A model generated the notes under the pieces. That model was not told the origin of the DNA. It did not search any database and saw only the letters and a program-made list of their open reading frames with translations. A DNA stretch of 64,000 bases from Muscardinus avellanarius (Eukaryota; Chordata; Mammalia; Rodentia; Gliridae): assembly GCA_963383645.1 (NCBI GenBank), contig OY726573.1, forward strand, positions 15,360,093 through 15,424,092, given 5' to 3'. The position numbers were made by a program, and so were the translations under genes. Within the stretch, counting starts at the first letter, position 1, and each line of letters opens with the position of its first letter. Below are positions 34,283-45,767 of the stretch, in pieces.

Positions 34283-34705
34283 CATCAGCCTGGGGTGATG
34301 GCATATGCTTGTAATCCCAGTACTTGGGAGGCTGAAACAGGAGGATCGCAGGTTCACAGCCAGCCTCAGATGCTTGGTGAGGCCCTCACAACTTAGTGAG
34401 ACTCTGTTTCAAAACAAAGAATGAAAAATAGGACTGGGGGTGTAACTCAGATGTAGAATGCCCCTGGGCTCCATCCCTAGTACCACACACACACAAAAAA
34501 TTAATTAATTTTAAAAAGTATAGCCGGGCGTGGTGGCTCACGCTTGTAATCACCCCACCCCACCCCCACCCCCTGTGCTTGCCAGCCACACTGGCTTAAG
34601 AGACCCTGTTTCCAAATAAAAATATAAAATAGGTATGGGAGTGTAGCCTGGAGGTAGAAGGGTTTCCATCCCCAGTGCCACCAAAAAAAAAAAAAAAAAA
34701 AAGTA
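34283..34705 (+). repeat. Two plus-strand SINEs
   Basis: 34283-34490 and second-subfamily copy 34520-34680 with poly-A. Confidence 0.86.
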
Positions 34706-34709
34706 TACC

Positions 34710-34920
34710 ATTTGTGGATTCCAATGTCCAGCAACACTTGAGAACCTCTACACTAGTCCAGAAGCACTCTGATGAGACTGAGATGAGGAAGGGTGGCTGA
34801 CGCAGGAGGGAGAAGGGACCCTTTTAGAAGAGGAAACCTGAGAAAGCGACCTGAGCCCAAGTAGGGACATTGGCAAGAAGCAGGCTAGAACAAAGTCAAG
34901 CCACAGCAAATTTCAAGTCA
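34710..34920. other. Unassigned short intergenic segment
   Basis: Nothing recognised. Confidence 0.4.
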
Positions 34921-34921
34921 A

Positions 34922-36075
34922 AAGCTGGGCGTGGTGGCGCACGCTTGCAATCCCAGTACTTGAGAAGCTGAAACAGGAGGATTGCAGGTTTGTAGCCAGC
35001 CTCAGCTACTTAGTGAGGCCCTCTGCAATTTGGTGAGACCCTGTTTCAAAATAAAGAATAATAATAAAACATAAGCCGGGCGTGTGGTGCATGCTTGTAA
35101 TCCCAGCATCAGGGAGGCTGAGACCAGAAGATCGCGGTTCGCGGACAGCCTCAGCTACTTAGTGAGGCCCTGTTTCAAAATAAAGAATAAAAAATGGGCG
35201 GGAACTGTACCTTGGAGGTCAAATGCCCCTGGGTTCCATCCCTAGACACCCCCCCAAAAAAATTACAGCTGGGGGTATAGCTTAAAGGTAGAATGCCTCT
35301 GGGTTTCATCCCCAGTACTGCAAAAATAAAATAAAATAAAATAAAATAACAATAAAATAAATGTAAATAAATAAAATAAAGAAATAGGGCTGGTGGTGTA
35401 GCTCGCAGGTAGACTCCCCCTGGGTTCAATCCCCAGTACCACACATACAAATTTTAATAATAAAAATAAATAAAAGCCAGGCATGGTGGCACACACTTGT
35501 ATCTCAGCATTTGGGAGGCTGGGACAGGAGGACTGCAGTTTGAGAACAGCCTCAGCTACTACTTAGTGAGTCCCTTTGCAACTCAGTGAGACCCTATTTC
35601 AAAATAAAGAATAAAAAATAGGGCTGGGGGTGTAGCTTGGAGGTAAAATGGCCCTGAGTTCCATCCCCAGTATCACAAAATAAATAAATAAATAAAAAAA
35701 TACACACACGCCGGGCGTGGTGGCGCATGCTTGTAATCCCCGTGCTTGGGAGGCTGAGACAGGAGGATCGCGCAGGTTCGAAGCCAGCCGCGCGCTGGCT
35801 TAGGAGACCCTGTTTCCAAATAAAAATGTAAAAATAGGTCTGGGAGTGTAGCCCGGAGGTAGAAGGGCTTCCAGGAACCCCAGTACCACCAAAAAAAAAA
35901 AAAAAAAAAAAAAATACACACACACACACACACACATATATTTGGACATGGTGGTGCATCCTTATAATCCCAGTGCTTGGAAAGCTGAAACAGTAGAATC
36001 CCAAGTTTGAGGACAACCTCAGCAACTTAGTGAGGCCCTCTGAGAGTTAGTGAGATCTTGTTTAAAAATTTAAAA
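34922..36075 (+). repeat. Dense plus-strand SINE block
   Basis: Pieces at 34922-35068, 35070-35255, 35265-35325, 35390-35445, 35473-35685, 35707-35890 (second subfamily) and 35940-36075, with (AAAT)n and (CA)n tails. Confidence 0.86.
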
Positions 36076-36230
36076 ATCGCCCTTGCAGCATGAGGCCCCA
36101 GAGAGGAGGGGGACTCACAACGGAGCTCAGAGCCCAGAGGAGATATGCCGGCCTCACAGTGCCTTACTGTGAGGAGGACGCGGCAGCAGCGCCTTACTGC
36201 CGGCAGCAGCGGTGAGTTCACTGGACGGCT

Positions 36231-36236
36231 CTAGAC
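36231..36236. repeat. Target-site duplication CTAGAC, left copy
   Basis: Identical hexamer at 37714-37719 brackets the solo LTR. Confidence 0.7.
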
Positions 36237-37713
36237 TGTTGCCGACTAATCTCAGTTGGGTCGTTATTGTCAGCTCCCGGTCAAATCCTCAGAAAGATGG
36301 GGCAAAAGGCAGGTGGTGTCCTGCAGAAACTTATCTGCAGCGATTCCTTTCCCTCTATGAATTCCCTAAGTTTTTGGGTACGACGCTTGGGAAAGAAATC
36401 TGAGGTGGACAAAGGCTTCTTGAGCCAATGACACTTTATTACAAAAACTCCAAGAAATTTATACCTTTCACCAGTAAAGTTAATAGTAAGAGGAGAGGGA
36501 GGTGGGTGTAATCATTGTGAAGTAATAATGAATGACATGTAAACAAAGGTAATAAAACTAGTCCTTCAGCTGACTGTTGATCTTCGAGAGACTCCTGATT
36601 CTTTTCCAAGGTCTTTGCAGATAAGCAGTCCCAGGGGGCCACTTCCCAAAATAAACAAGCATGGCCAAGGCTTGGGGGTTTCTCGGGGAATCTTCTTTGG
36701 CTTTCTTGGAACTTTCCATCTTTTGGGCTCAGTTCATATAGCAAGTGTGGGGAGACGTGGTGATTCAGGTGGATGTGATAAAGTTTCTCCAGGTGTTGGC
36801 ATTTTATCTCCTAAATCTGAAAGCTTAAGCAAACTCACAACACAGTTTTGCAGACAAAATACCACAAACAACACCACAAAGTTCTTGGTTATAATTGTCA
36901 GATGCATTTCCTTAATTGCTGAGCACTCTTCTTTAGACAATAAGCCTATTAAAAGTCTAACCATCTTTAATAATCCATTTCTCTGTCACAAACCCTCTGC
37001 AACCTGCTTTTAACTTTCTAATTCCTTTCTTTCCCAGTTGGGACTTTCTTATGATAAGCTCTTCTTCATGCAAAAATGCTTTTCTTACTCTTACACGGTA
37101 TTTCCTTTCCTTCATACATATATATTTAGAACGTCTGTCCTTTATTTTGTCATATTCATTAACCATGCGGTCAGCCTCTCTGTCTTCAGGAATATTTGCA
37201 CTGGGCGTAAAAGTCACCAATCTTTCTCCTTGAGTCTATTGTATTTGGGCAACTAAGTTGTTTATCAACTAAATTGCTTTAAGGTCACACACAAGGTTTT
37301 TATCTTCTCTGTCTCTAGGCAGGATCTCAAGGGTAAACAAAGTTTCCTTAAACTGAACTACCTTACCTGAGTTAATAGCTTAACCTAAGTTAGTGATAGT
37401 GAGGGTCAGAGACCCTTTGTAATTGCTGCAGCTGGAATGCTTATCACAGCATCTGAATTCTGGCCAGTTTTTATTATTATTGAACAAAGCCAAGGACGTT
37501 TATTTCCACGGACTCAGTTTCTATTTATAGTCCTAATTTCACATCACTGGAGCAATTCGTGTAGAAAGTTAAAGGAAATATTAATAGTCATGAAGGGTAA
37601 AAGTGGGGGATATTTTGGCCAGAGACGATACCTCTTTCTCGGGGCGTTCTGCCGATAACTATGTGGAGTGGGGTCTCAACACATAGATGCCGAGGCAGCA
37701 GGATGTCTTGGCA
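36237..37713 (-). mobile_element. Solo LTR, ~1.48 kb, class II (betaretrovirus-like) candidate
   Basis: Read on the minus strand it begins TGCCAAGACATCC and ends AGTCGGCAACA, giving TG/CA ends, and it has the flanking hexamer CTAGAC on both sides. AATAAA lies at 36435-36440, about 200 bp before the 3' end, a normal U5 length. Both the long LTR and the 6-bp duplication fit betaretroviral integration. Small internal frames on the minus strand (36734-36964, 36957-37220) are not recognised. No internal proviral genes are present, so this is the product of LTR-LTR recombination. Confidence 0.65.
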
Positions 37714-38310
37714 CTAGACCAACACATTCAACAGCCCACCAGGCTCCAGAGAGGAGCGGCGGACAGCGAGCCGAGGTGAGCCGCTGCGGAACAGCCGGGC
37801 GGGATTCGGCAGATTTTTTCGGTGCAGGGAGCATCTAAAGCTCCCAGCAGTTGGGCTCAGCACACTCTGCAGGGACTCAGAGCGGAGCTAAAAACCAGAG
37901 AAGAAATACGCCAGCCTCACAGCCGAGGGGCGTCGCAGCGGCGCCATATTGCCACCGATGGCAGCAGCAGCGAATTCACCGAGTCCACTACTGCTCCATC
38001 TGCACACTCAACAACAGTGAGTCAAATTGTGGCCCCTAGAGGAGAAATCCCAGTACTGCACTCCCAGGGACTTGACCCAGTGGGGGAGTGGCGGTGGCAG
38101 AGATATCACACCATAGGAGAACGCCCAACCTGGCACCCCCCATGGTCTAAAGCAGTCTCGATTGACTCCCTGGGTCTGAGACTCTGCCATACAACCTAGT
38201 AAAGGAGTAGTGGGGACTGAGATACCATAGACTCAAGATCCAGAGCACCTTAAGTGAAGTCATAGTGACCCAAGGGAAGAACCCAGAGAAGGCACAAACT
38301 TCCTAAATCA

Positions 38311-39226
38311 TGGGAAAGAGGAATAACAATGGAGCAATGAATGCCCACAACCCACAACATCAGAACCCAATAAAACAGAAATTCAGAGATTTCTAGAAGA
38401 TCAAATCAGGAAAATAACTGTAGAAATAATAGAGGTGTTTCGAAAAGAATTCAGAGAGAGCCAAAAAGAGATAAAGGATGCAATTAATGAAGTAAAGGCC
38501 TCAATTAAAAGTACAAACAACCGATTAGACCACATGGAGAATAGAATCTCACTCTTAGAAGATGATCATTCCAAAAATGAACGCATAGTTTCTAATTTAG
38601 AAAAAAAAATCCGACAGCAGGAATCTGACATTGAAGAAATATGGGCCCATTTTAAGAGAGCTAACCTAAGAATAATTGGAAAAGAGGAGGGAAAAGAAGG
38701 TGAAACCAAAGGGATCAACAATCTCTTCAAGGAAGTAATAGCAGAAAATTTTCCAAACATTGAGCAAGAGGTCGATACGCAGGTCCAGGAAACGTATAGA
38801 ACTCCCTTTAGACAGGATCAGAGAAGAGGATCCCCACGCCACATAATTGTCAAAATGACCAATGTGGAAGCCAAGCAGAGAATCTTAAAGGCAACAAAAA
38901 CAAAGGGCCAAGTGACATTCAGAGGCAAACCAATTAGAATCACTCCAGACTTCCCAAACCAAGTCATGAGAGCCAGAAGGGCTTGGAGTAACATATTCCA
39001 AACTCTGAAAGAAAACAACTTCCAGCCAAACATTTCCTACCCAGCAAAACTTTCTATCAAATTAGACGGGGAAATAAGAAGCTTCCATGACAAACAGAAG
39101 CTGAAAAAATTTATGTCTTCAAATCCAGCGCTAGAGAAAATACTCAAAGAGATTAACTACAAAGAAGAATTAGGTAACACACACCAGAACCAGAGAAACA
39201 AGATTTTCCATCCAACAGACAACTAA
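38311..39226 (+). pseudogene. L1 ORF1 remnant, frameshifted near its 5' end
   Basis: ORF1p is the L1 RNA-binding chaperone. From about 38398 to the stop at 39226 the frame is open: an N-terminal coiled coil (NRLDHMENRISLLEDD...), an RRM-like part (ANLRIIGKEEGKEG) and a basic C-terminal domain (RHIIVKMTNVEAKQRIL, RGKPIRITPDF). The likely ATG at 38311 opens a frame that ends at a TAG near 38395, and the downstream frame is shifted there, consistent with a 1-nt loss. The gene is therefore broken. Confidence 0.85.
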
Positions 39227-39429
39227 GATTGGTTATCTGTGGAGATTCATTATTTGTGTTAGTCTTTTACCTATCTCTAAATTGTATTGTTTGCTTTTAT
39301 AGTTGCTAATTTTTAGGACTTCTAGTTGGAATAGTAATATACCTTCAGATATAGCATTTGGAAATATTTTATCCCATTCTATCAGTAGCTTTTTAACTCT
39401 GATTACATTGTCTTTGGATATACAATATT

Positions 39430-39945
39430 TTTTTATTTTTTAGGGAGTTTGTTTACCCTTCTGTTGCCTGTGCCTTTGAAATCATATCCAAGAAATCACT
39501 GCCAATTTCAATGTTGTGAGGTTTTATGACCCAGATTTTCTTCTAAAATTTTATAGTCTTAAGATTTATATTTAGGTCTTTTATCTATTTTGAGTTAATA
39601 TTTGTATATGGTGTTAGGTAAGGGTCCAATTTTATTCTTTTTCATGTAATTATTATTTTTCAACAATATTTAGTTAAAAGATTATTATTTCCTCCACCAA
39701 ATGTTTGTGGAAACCTTGTCAAAAATAACTTGACAATACATGGAAGAATTCATCTCTAGGCTTTTATTTAACTCCAATGGTTTATATATCTGCCTTTATA
39801 ACAGTACTACACTGTTTCAATTATTGTAGCTTTATATGGTTTGAAATCAGAAAATATACATCTTCTAGCTTTGTTCTTTTTCGAGATCATTTTGGGTATC
39901 TAGAGTCCATATTCCATATTAGGATAGATTTTTTTCTGAAAAATA
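39430..39945 (-). mobile_element. Inverted L1 ORF2-region fragment
   Basis: Antisense L1 landmarks: GGTAAGGGTCCAATTTTATTC, AACAGTACTACACTGTTTCA, TAGCTTTATATGGTTTGAAATC and CTAGCTTTGTTCTTTTTC. Opposite to the flanking L1 parts. Confidence 0.75.
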
Positions 39946-40139
39946 AATAAATAAATGTATGATAGTTTCACCTAAAAAAAAAAAAAAAGAAAAAATATTC
40001 TCTGGTAAGAAAGAAAGCAAAAAGAAATATTGAAATGTTATCTTTAAGTCATCAAAAGCTTGGTATCAGACAAATGAAACTGTTATGTGAAATTATCATT
40101 GTTAATTTTGGATAAATTGCTATAATACTAGATGTCAAC

Positions 40140-40290
40140 CACTAAGTCAAGCATGGGAAGCAGGGATGGGGAGGGAACGGGGTGGGGATCGGGTAGGGGC
40201 TAATTGGGCAATGTGTGCATGTATGTCTAAAAAAGTTTTTTTTTATCCCATTATGATGTATAAATACAGTGCACCAATAAAAAAAATTTT
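40140..40290 (+). mobile_element. L1 3' UTR end
   Basis: G-rich stretch, GGGGCTAATTGGGCAATGTG, then GTGCACCAATAAAAAAAA. Same terminal sequence as the minus-oriented L1 end at 2640-3000. Confidence 0.8.
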
Positions 40291-40307
40291 TTTTAATAAA
40301 TTATTAC

Positions 40308-40770
40308 AGCCAGGCGTGGTGGCGCATGCTTGTAATCCCCGCTCTTGGGAGGCTGAGACAGGAGGATCACACAGGTTCGAAGCCAGCCTCAGCTACTTAG
40401 TGAGGCTCTCAGCAACTTAGTGAGACCCTGTTTCCAAATAAAATATAAAATAGGTCTGGGAGTATAGCCTGGAGGTAGAAAGCCTCTGGGTTCCACCCCA
40501 GTGCCACCAAAAATAAAAAAATAAAAAAATAAAAAAAATAAATTATTACAATCATATATATTTCATAAAAATATTTAAAAATTTTAAAAATCAAATATGG
40601 CTAGAAGTGTAGCTCAGAGATAGAATGCCTCTGGATTCAACCTTCAGTACCAAAAAATAAAATAAAAATAGGTAAATTTTAAAATAAAAAATAAAACAAG
40701 GCAAGGGGTGTAGCTCAGAAGTAGAATGCTCCTGGGTTCAATCAAGTACTCTCTCCCCCCCCAAAAAAAA
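40308..40770 (+). repeat. Second-subfamily SINE and two ID halves
   Basis: 40308-40510, 40595-40655, 40695-40745. Confidence 0.86.
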
Positions 40771-40779
40771 AAACAGGAG

Positions 40780-41220
40780 AAAAGACTTGGGGCTCACAGT
40801 TACAGAGGATCTGGGCCACGGTTGGCCGGCTCCTCTGCTCTGGGCCTCAGATGAGGCAGACAGACCATCATGGAGGATTTGGGTGTGATGGAAGGACACT
40901 GCTCAGCTCCCAGCAGGTTGGAAGCAGAGGAGATGAGGGGACTGGGGACAAGAAATACCCTTCAAGGGCACACCCCAGTGACCTACTTTCTCCTCCCCAG
41001 CCCTACCTGCCAACAGTTTCTACCACCTCCCAGTAGTCTAGGCATCTATTAAGGAACCAATCCACTGATAAGATCTGAACCCTCCTTATCCACTGATAAG
41101 ATCTGAACCCACCTCTGAAGGCTGCTCTTCAGGGACTGAGGAGCCTGGGAGATATTTCCTGTTTGGAGGAGGGACAAAGACTGGGCAGAAACCCCACTCA
41201 CAACCGAGCAGGGACCCTCC
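40780..41220. other. Unassigned intergenic sequence
   Basis: Contains a short direct repeat, CCACTGATAAGATCTGAACCC, at about 41061 and 41090. Confidence 0.45.
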
Positions 41221-41221
41221 A

Positions 41222-41375
41222 GCCCAGCTCGGAGGTCGAATGCCCCTGGGATCCATCCCCAGACCTACCAAAAAAAAAAAAAAAGACAGAAAGAAAGAAA
41301 GAATAAAAAATAGGGCTGGGGGTATAGAAAGCAGAGGTAGAATACCCTTGAGTTCCATCCCCAGTACCGGGAAAA
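41222..41375 (+). repeat. Two ID halves
   Basis: GCTCGGAGGTCGAATGCCCC at 41227 and GGGCTGGGGGTATAGAAAGC at 41313. Confidence 0.8.
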
Positions 41376-41384
41376 AAAAAGTTT

Positions 41385-41510
41385 CAATCGACCCTAGGTG
41401 TGCGTCTTCACTGGCCCCATCTTTGGACAGCGAACCTCGCCCAGGAGCGCAGAATAAATTGCCTCTTGATTTTTTTCCTTGGCCTGCTTGCCTCTTCCTC
41501 TGAGTCACAC
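41385..41510 (+). mobile_element. LTR-like fragment, copy A
   Basis: CCCTAGGTGTGCGTCTTCACT, GAACCTCGCCCAGGAGCGCAG, AATAAATTGCCTCTTG. Homologous to 43700-43830 in the same orientation. The AATAAA placement suggests an R-U5 segment. Confidence 0.5.
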
Positions 41511-41517
41511 CTTATGC

Positions 41518-41615
41518 TTACTAAATTGCTAAGGCTGGTCTTGAACCTGTGATCCTCCTGTCTCAGCTTCCCGAATACTGAGATTAGACGTATGTGCCAC
41601 CTGTGCCCGGCTCCC
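41518..41615 (-). repeat. B1 half of a SINE
   Basis: ACTAAATTGCTAAGGCTGG to GTGCCCGGC. Confidence 0.75.
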
Positions 41616-41861
41616 ATTCTCCTTATTCTGATAACAACATTCCAGTTTTCCGGTGAGAAAACCCCTTTCCTCATTATTAGCCCACATGCATACAGTGGCT
41701 CCAACTTCACCCTCTGGGTGCAGGGTGGGCAGCTGACCCAGTTTTAGGCAGAATTTGGGAATTTGTTAAGGGATGAGTTGGTGGGTTGTTTTGGCACTAA
41801 GAATGGAACCCAGAGTGAGACAGGACACCCAGTCAGAGCCTCAGAAATACTGTCAGGAAGC

Positions 41862-41960
41862 CAAGCGTGGTGATGCACACTTGTAATCCCAGTATTTGGG
41901 AGGCTAAGACAGGAGGATCGCAGGTTCTCGGCCAGCCTTAGCTACTGAGTGAGGCTCAGT
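41862..41960 (+). repeat. Truncated B1 half
   Basis: AAGCCAAGCGTGGTGATGC to GAGTGAGGCTC. Confidence 0.75.
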
Positions 41961-42094
41961 TCTGTAAGTTTCTCAACTGAGCCATTTACCGGTAAATAAA
42001 TAAAGAAATCTGTCTCTGATTCCCGCCTCTGGAAATCCTGTCTCAGGAATCAGGGGGACACTGACGAGGTGGAGACTGAGTCTCCTGCAACAAG

Positions 42095-42675
42095 AGCTCC
42101 ATACCTGGCAGGCAGGCTCTCTACCACTGAGCTACATCTCTGGTCTTTAGGTGACCTTATTCAGGTCTCTGAGTATGAACTCTAGGATTTTTTTTTTTTT
42201 CCAATACTGGGATTGAACCAAGGGGTGCTCTACCACGGAACTGTATTCTTTTTATTTTCTTATTTCTCCCTAACTTGCCCAGACTGGTCTCAAACTTGCA
42301 ATCCTTCTGCTTCAGTCTCCTGAGAAGCTGAGATTATAGGCACGTACCTCTGCACAGGTCTATTTTTTTTTTTTTTTTTTTTTTTGCGGGTCTGGGGATG
42401 GAACCCAGGGGCATTCAACCTCCGAGCTACACCCTCTGCCCTATTTTTTGTTCTTTATTTTGAAACAGGGTCTCATTGAGTTGCAGAGGGCCTCGCTAAG
42501 TAGCTGAGGCTGTCTGCGAACCGCCATCCTCCAGTCTCAGCCTCCCAAATGCTGGGATTACAAGCATGTACCACCACGCCCGGCTTCTGCACTGGTCTAT
42601 TTTTTACACAATTTTTTTAGTAACAACTTTTAAGCACAGGGTCATTCTACCTCTTAGATACACTCCTAGTCCTAT

Positions 42676-42718
<43 letters not shown>

Positions 42719-43310
42719 TTTTTGTAGTACAGGGGATGGAACCCAGAGGCGTTCTATCTCTGAGCTACACCCCCAGCCCTTTTTTTTTTTTTTATTCTTT
42801 ATTTTGAAACAGGGTCTCACTGAGTTGCAAAGGGCCTCACTAAGTAGCTGAAGCTGGCCGTGAACCGCTATCCTCCTGTCTCAGCCTTCCAATGCTGGGA
42901 TTACAAGTGTGCGCCACCACATCCAGTTACATTTTATTTTTATTTTGAAATAGAGTCTCACTAAGTTGTGGAGGGCCTCATTAAATTGCTTAGGCTGGCT
43001 TTGAACTTGTGATCCTCCTGTCTCAGCCTCCAATTACAAACTTGAACTATCATGTCTAGCTACTAGTCTATTTATTTATTTAATCTATTTTTTTTTTTTT
43101 TGCAGTACTGGGAAATAAGCCCAGGGGCATTCTACCTGCAAGCTACACCCCCAGCCCTATTTTTAAATATTCTTTATTTTGGAACAGTGTCTCACTAAGT
43201 TGCCAAGAGCCTCACCTAAGTAGCTGAGCCTGGCCTCAAACCTGCCATCCTCCTGTCTCAGCCTCCCAAGTACTGGGATTACAAATGTGTGCCACCATGC
43301 CCGGCTACTA
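42095..43310 (-). repeat. Minus-strand SINE block with (TTTA)n
   Basis: ID-like piece 42095-42150, diverged copy 42200-42360, full copies 42385-42587, 42722-42930 and 43105-43308, B1 half 42930-43060, (TTTA)n 42674-42722. Confidence 0.85.
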
Positions 43311-43472
43311 GTCTATTTTTAAAGCTTTTCATTTCTTAGGAGTCGCTAAGGTGGGTAGGAGCAAGCCAGGAAGCTGTGGCTGGTCATTTCTGTCAGCATC
43401 GTGGGGAGTCCCTCTAAGAAGGAGCACAACATGGAAGGGAGTGTTTGCTCAGTAACATAGAAACACCTATTG

Positions 43473-43590
43473 TTGGCTCGGCATGGTGGCGCACGCCTGT
43501 CATCCTAGCGCTTGGGAGGCTGAGACAGGAGGATCGAGGCCAGTGGAGACCTTCAGCAACTTAGCGAGACCCTTTAAATAAAATTTAAAA
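43473..43590 (+). repeat. B1 half of a SINE
   Basis: GGCTCGGCATGGTGGCGCAC to GACCCTTTAAATAAAATT. Confidence 0.8.
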
Positions 43591-43694
43591 AAGAAAGAAA
43601 CACTTCTTGCAAGCATCTGGATGTAGGCATGCCTAAGGTGTGATCTATTCTGAGTGATTTGGTTATATGAACCCAAAGTTCCTGTAAGAGAAAA

Positions 43695-43830
43695 CGGAAT
43701 TTCTTTCACCCTAGGTGCATGCTTCACTGGCTCCACCTTTGGACTGGTGAACCTCGCCCAGGAGTGCAGAATAAAGTGCCTCTTGCTTTTACTTGGCCGG
43801 TGTGCCTCTTCCTCTGCGTTATAACCATAC
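43695..43830 (+). mobile_element. LTR-like fragment, copy B
   Basis: CCCTAGGTGCATGCTTCACT, GAACCTCGCCCAGGAGTGCAG, AATAAAGTGCCTCTTGC. Homologue of 41385-41510. Confidence 0.5.
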
Positions 43831-43847
43831 ACAAAGGTCCAGCTCAA

Positions 43848-44025
43848 AGCCGGGCGTGGGGGCGCACGCTTGTAATCCCAGTACTGGGAGGCTGAGACAG
43901 GGGGATCTTGATTACTTAGTGAGGCCCTTTGCAACTCAGTGAGACCCTGTTTCCATAAAAAGAATAAAAAATAGGGCTGAAGGTGTAGCTTGGAGGTAGA
44001 ATGACCATGGGTTCCATCCCAATAC

Positions 44026-44097
<72 letters not shown>

Positions 44098-44100
44098 TGT
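43848..44100 (+). repeat. SINE followed by (GA)n
   Basis: B1-dID 43848-44025 and about 33 GA units to 44098. Confidence 0.9.
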
Positions 44101-44254
44101 TATAGTCAGATGCAGGTGAGGAAAGTGTGTGAATCCTGCCACTGCACCTGTTCATTTCACTCCTGAGATGGGCATCACGTGCCTCCCTCTCTTCTGTCCT
44201 CCTCATTCACACCTTCCACTTCCTGCTTCAGGGCATCATCCCATCCCATGGGTC

Positions 44255-44487
44255 GGTCTCTCTCTCTCTCTCTCTCTCATCTCTGTGGTACTGGGGGTGG
44301 AACCCAGGGGCTTTTCTACCTTTGGGCTATACTCCCAGCCCTATTTTATACTTTTTTTGGAAACAGGGTCTCACTAAGTTGCTGAGAGCCTCACTGAGTA
44401 GCTGAGGCTGGCTTCGAACCTGTGCGATCCTCCTACCTCAGCCTCCCAAGCGTGGGGATTACAAGCCTGCGCCACCACGCCCGGCTT
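44255..44487 (-). repeat. (TC)n and full SINE
   Basis: SINE 44285-44487. Confidence 0.88.
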
Positions 44488-44670
44488 CCCATGGTCTCTT
44501 AAACAATCATTCTTGTGAATATTTAGTCAACAAGTGTGTCTTATGAGAGGGGAGGGACTAGCTGGGTGTTGTATGGGAAGGGAAGGACAGAGGATCCACA
44601 GGGTGGGTATTCAGCACCTGCTCATTCAGCATGGCAGACATTACTAATCAATCCATGCATTCCCTTTGTG
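44488..44670. other. Unassigned intergenic sequence
   Basis: Nothing recognised. Confidence 0.4.
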
Positions 44671-44674
44671 TGTG

Positions 44675-44818
44675 TTGCTGGGGATTGAACCCAGGGTGAT
44701 TTATCTCTGAGCTACACCCCTAGCCCTACTTTACATTTTTATTTTATTTATTTGGTACTGGTAATTGAACCCAAGGATGCTCTACCTCCTAAGACCATCC
44801 CAGTCCCATTTATCTATT

Positions 44819-44853
<35 letters not shown>

Positions 44854-45287
44854 TTCACAGTACTGGGGATTGAACCCAGGGGCATTCTACCTCCAAGCTA
44901 CACCCCCAGCCCTATTTTTATTCTTTATTTTTAAGCCAAAAATTAAATAGCTAAAACTGGCTGCGAACCTGTGATCCTCCTGTCTCAGCCTCCCAAGCAT
45001 GCGCCACCATATCCAGCTATATATTTTTTTGTTTTTGAAACAGAGTCTTGCTATGTTGCTGATAATCTTGCTACGTTTTGAGGCTGGCCTAGGGCCTATG
45101 ATCCTCCTGTCTCAACCTCACAAGTACTGGGATTACAGGTACCCAGCTTATTTTATTTTGAAACAGGGTCTAAGTTGCTGAAGGTCTGTCTCGCTAAGAC
45201 ACCGAGGCCAGCCTCCAACCTGCAATTCTCCTGTCTCAGCTTCCCAAGTACTGGGATTACAGGCGTGCACCACCACACCTGGCTTCA
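44675..45287 (-). repeat. Minus-strand SINE block with (TG)n
   Basis: ID halves 44675-44732 and 44752-44812, (TG)n 44820-44850, SINE 44858-45020, B1 halves 45025-45150 and 45155-45287. Confidence 0.84.
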
Positions 45288-45765
45288 GCCCATGCATTGT
45301 TGAGCCCAGAAGTAGCCTCAGAATCTTTCCCAACGTAGCACAACCTATGATCAGAACTGACATAGAAAATGAAGCCTGGGGTCATCCTCTTACTCCTTGA
45401 CAGCTGCCTATCTTCTCTGCTTTCCCCTCAGTAGTGTCCAAACTCCCGCTTGCTTGGGGGAAAAAAATGGCCAGGAGGCGTGTGCGGGGTCTCCAATCCC
45501 TTTAGTAGACAATGAGAATGTGGCGGCTTCTGCTGTTAGTAAACTATGATGATCCTTCTCTGCCCTCTGTGAATGTCACGCCCACTGACTATTAATAGAG
45601 CTCGCATTGGTAAAGTCTATGGCGTGTTGCATCTAGTTTGGGCATGTCCTTTGATATGGGTCTGCTTTATTACTGGGTCCCAAAAGGCAGCCTCTGCACC
45701 ATACCTAGCAAGGACCGGGCCAGTTACACAGCGTGCATTCCAGTTAATCATGTGTAGTGAGTCAG
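45288..45765. other. Unassigned intergenic sequence
   Basis: No gene or repeat core recognised. Confidence 0.4.
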
Positions 45766-45767
45766 TG

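Larger units (their letters stand above)
36080..40290 (+). mobile_element. Rearranged L1 with LTR insertion
   Basis: Plus-strand L1. 5' UTR at 36080-36236 continues at 37714-38310 around a solo LTR. A frameshifted ORF1 remnant ends at 39226. An oppositely oriented L1 ORF2-like fragment occupies about 39430-39945. A plus-strand L1 3' end closes the block (about 40140-40290). No ORF2 frame in plus orientation remains, so it cannot be autonomous. Confidence 0.7.

Noticed and set aside
36297..36420. Short plus-strand ATG frame in the solo LTR that resembles a leader-proximal start
   Set aside because: The LTR reads on the minus strand by its ends and poly-A signal, and the plus frame stops after about 40 codons.
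37521..37529. TATAAATAG on the minus strand within the solo LTR
   Set aside because: It lies ~1.1 kb from the AATAAA, too far for a normal R region, so I do not call it the LTR promoter.
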